Shown here in pieces: positions 62,712-64,000 of a stretch of DNA of 64,000 nucleotides; positions within the stretch are counted from its first letter, which is position 1, and each line of letters opens with the position of its first letter. The notes below the pieces were generated by a model. That model saw only the letters and a list, made by a program, of their open reading frames with translations. It did no database searches and was not told the DNA's origin. The stretch is from Paenibacillus_E qinlingensis_A (GTDB lineage Bacteria > Bacillota > Bacilli > Paenibacillales > NBRC-103111), in assembly GCF_031455095.1 (NCBI RefSeq), contig NZ_JAVDSB010000001.1, forward strand, positions 124,001 to 188,000, given 5' to 3'. The translations under genes were made by a program, and so were the position numbers.

Positions 62712-63623
62712 ATGGCAGAACTACCTTTTAAGCTAGGCATACATCCCATTAATTGGGTGGGCGAAGACGTGAAGGAGCATGGCGCTGATACCACATTTGA
62801 ACAAATCGTTGATGATATTCAGAAGCTTGGATTAACCGGGACGGAGATGGGACGCAAGTACCCGACCGATATCAACGTGTTAAAGAGAGAATTATCAGAA
62901 CGAGGAATTGGGCTTGTATCTCAGTGGAAATCAGTCTTGTTCTCGGATCCCGCTTATCAAGAAGAAGAGCTGGAAGCTTACCGCAAGCATGTGTTATTTC
63001 TAAAAGAAATGGGCAGCACCGTAATCTCAACAGCAGAAGTCGGGGGTTCACTCCATTTTGATCCGCGTCGTACGCCGAATGAGAAAGAAGTTCTTCGCCT
63101 CGATGAAGCAGGCTGGCAGAGCTTAGCGGAAGGGCTAAATCGTGCGGGCGCTATTGCAGCTGAACATGGTCTGAAGCTAACCTATCACCACCATGGTGGA
63201 ACCGTTGTTGAATCACCGGAAGAAATTGATCGACTGATGGAGCTGACGGATCCTTCCTTGGTCTACCTGTTGTTTGATACGGGTCACACCTACTACGGTG
63301 GTGGAGATCCATTGACGGTATTGCGCAAACATTACAACCGAATTGCCTACATTCACTTGAAGGATATACGTCAAGAGGTGCTGGACGAAGCGCGTGCAGA
63401 GCAGGTCGATTTCGTAACCTGTATCCGTAAAGGCGTGTTTACTGTACCGGGGGATGGCTGTCTTGATTTTGCACCCATTTTCCAAGAGTTGTTGAAGCGC
63501 GAATATACAGGGTGGGCCATGCTCGAAGGTGAGCAAGATCCCGCAACCCATAATGCATACGAATATGCGAAAAATGCACTGGACTATATACATTCTTTAT
63601 TAAACAAAGAAAGCAGGTTATAA
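62712..63623 (+). CDS. iolE: Myo-inosose-2 dehydratase
   Basis: IolE dehydrates scyllo-inosose to the diketone that IolD cleaves. The 303-residue TIM-barrel enzyme has its start LGIHPINWVGEDV and metal-binding residues in LTYHHHGGTVVES, LLFDTGHTYYGGGDP and AYIHLKDIRQE. GAGGTG lies upstream of ATG 62712, 21 bases after iolD. The operon order iolD-iolE-iolC differs from the B. subtilis iolABCDEFGHIJ order. Its co-location with IolD supports the assignment. Confidence 0.94.
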   Translation: MAELPFKLGIHPINWVGEDVKEHGADTTFEQIVDDIQKLGLTGTEMGRKYPTDINVLKRELSERGIGLVSQWKSVLFSDPAYQEEELEAYRKHVLFLKEMGSTVISTAEVGGSLHFDPRRTPNEKEVLRLDEAGWQSLAEGLNRAGAIAAEHGLKLTYHHHGGTVVESPEEIDRLMELTDPSLVYLLFDTGHTYYGGGDPLTVLRKHYNRIAYIHLKDIRQEVLDEARAEQVDFVTCIRKGVFTVPGDGCLDFAPIFQELLKREYTGWAMLEGEQDPATHNAYEYAKNALDYIHSLLNKESRL

Positions 63624-63627
63624 GACC

Positions 63628-64000
63628 ATGACCTATGTGACGTTTCCAGAAGCGAAAGAGCTTGATTTTGTTGCTATCGGCAGATTATGTATCGATTTAA
63701 ACGCGAACGAGATTCACCGTCCAATGGAAGAAACGATGACATTCACGAAATATGTGGGCGGATCACCGGCTAATATTACGATTGGGATGTCCCGTTTAGG
63801 AATGAAAACTGCTTTTATTGGCAAAATCGCCAACGATCAGATGGGCCGCTTCATCGCTTCCTACTTAGAGCGTAACGCGATCGACACGAGCAATGTCGTA
63901 ACAGATCGCACAGGTGCTGTAACCGGGCTTGCTTTTACAGAAATTAAGAGCCCCACAGATTGCAGCATTCTGATGTATCGCGATAACGTCGCTGATCTGA
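63628..64000 (+). CDS. iolC: 5-dehydro-2-deoxygluconokinase, N-terminal part
   Basis: The gene starts at ATG 63628, 4 bases after iolE, and continues past the end of the window, so only about 124 codons are seen. The visible part shows the PfkB/ribokinase-family N-terminus: DFVAIGRLCIDL, then YVGGSPANITIGMSRLG and a FIGKIANDQMGRF stretch. IolC phosphorylates 5-dehydro-2-deoxygluconate in inositol breakdown. Assignment rests on the family motifs and on the iol neighbours. Confidence 0.9.
   Translation, partial: MTYVTFPEAKELDFVAIGRLCIDLNANEIHRPMEETMTFTKYVGGSPANITIGMSRLGMKTAFIGKIANDQMGRFIASYLERNAIDTSNVVTDRTGAVTGLAFTEIKSPTDCSILMYRDNVADL

Noticed and set aside
1..64000. Prophage, insertion sequence, CRISPR, rRNA or tRNA
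   Set aside because: No transposase, integrase or phage structural genes, no regularly spaced repeats and no RNA gene signatures were seen.

Overview
The window looks like chromosome of a Paenibacillus-type, low-to-mid GC, spore-forming Firmicute. Supporting signs are strong AGGAGG-type ribosome binding sites, frequent TTG and GTG starts, S-layer homology (SLH) surface proteins, a YjcZ-type sporulation microprotein, YesM/YesN-type two-component pairs, many ABC/PTS sugar genes, a RelQ-type alarmone synthetase and intrinsic terminators after most units. I see no prophage, insertion sequence, CRISPR array, rRNA or tRNA.

Layout. 1-5.8 kb: the tail of an ABC sugar permease, a GlcNAc-type PTS EIICB gene with a PRD antiterminator, a structured intergenic element, then pyrD, relQ, a DUF309 gene and a membrane-anchored thioredoxin. 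6-8.3 kb: two RNA-modification genes (RsmF-type methyltransferase, RsuA). 8.4-21.3 kb: a cell-surface region with an SLH protein, a giant multidomain secreted protein (about 2436 aa), a HAD phosphatase, an AT-rich cadherin-like secreted protein and a TPR-flanked family 2 glycosyltransferase. 21.3-25.8 kb: YjcZ, a repeated acidic protein, a nitroreductase and queD-queE-queC. 25.8-34.2 kb: an HssRS-like two-component system followed by an RND pump, a lipoprotein membrane fusion protein and a secreted protein of unknown function. 34.2-37.3 kb: AraC regulator divergent from an epimerase/dehydrogenase pair. 37.3-46.5 kb: a gene split by an in-frame stop, MATE pump, TipA-like MerR regulator, amino acid permease, Rieske protein, threonine-aldolase-like enzyme, hydroxyacid dehydrogenase, UPF0173 hydrolase and two divergent XRE regulators. 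46.5-50.7 kb: glycerol-3-phosphate ABC importer (ugpAEB, no ATPase gene) divergent from a glycerophosphodiesterase. 50.9-57.2 kb: a second copy of the RND/fusion/unknown module. 57.3-60.7 kb: YesM/YesN pair. 60.8 kb to the end: start of a myo-inositol operon (iolD, iolE, iolC cut by the window edge).

The most interesting system is the duplicated three-gene export module. In both copies an RND pump is followed by a lipoprotein adaptor and a secreted protein of about 570-580 aa built from repeated beta-rich domains, for which I recognise no function. A Gram-positive cell has no outer membrane and no TolC, so the third protein is a good candidate for a wall-side partner. Copy 1 follows an HssR/HssS-like pair and has a perfect direct repeat GTTCATATT-N2-GTTCATATT just before the pump. 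Copy 2 has a related 11-bp-period repeat in the opposite orientation. Other regulatory finds are a three-box Pho-like array before ugpA, twin TTAAGCGCTTAA operators at the iol promoter, and a MerR-type promoter with a 19-bp spacer overlapping an upstream stop codon.
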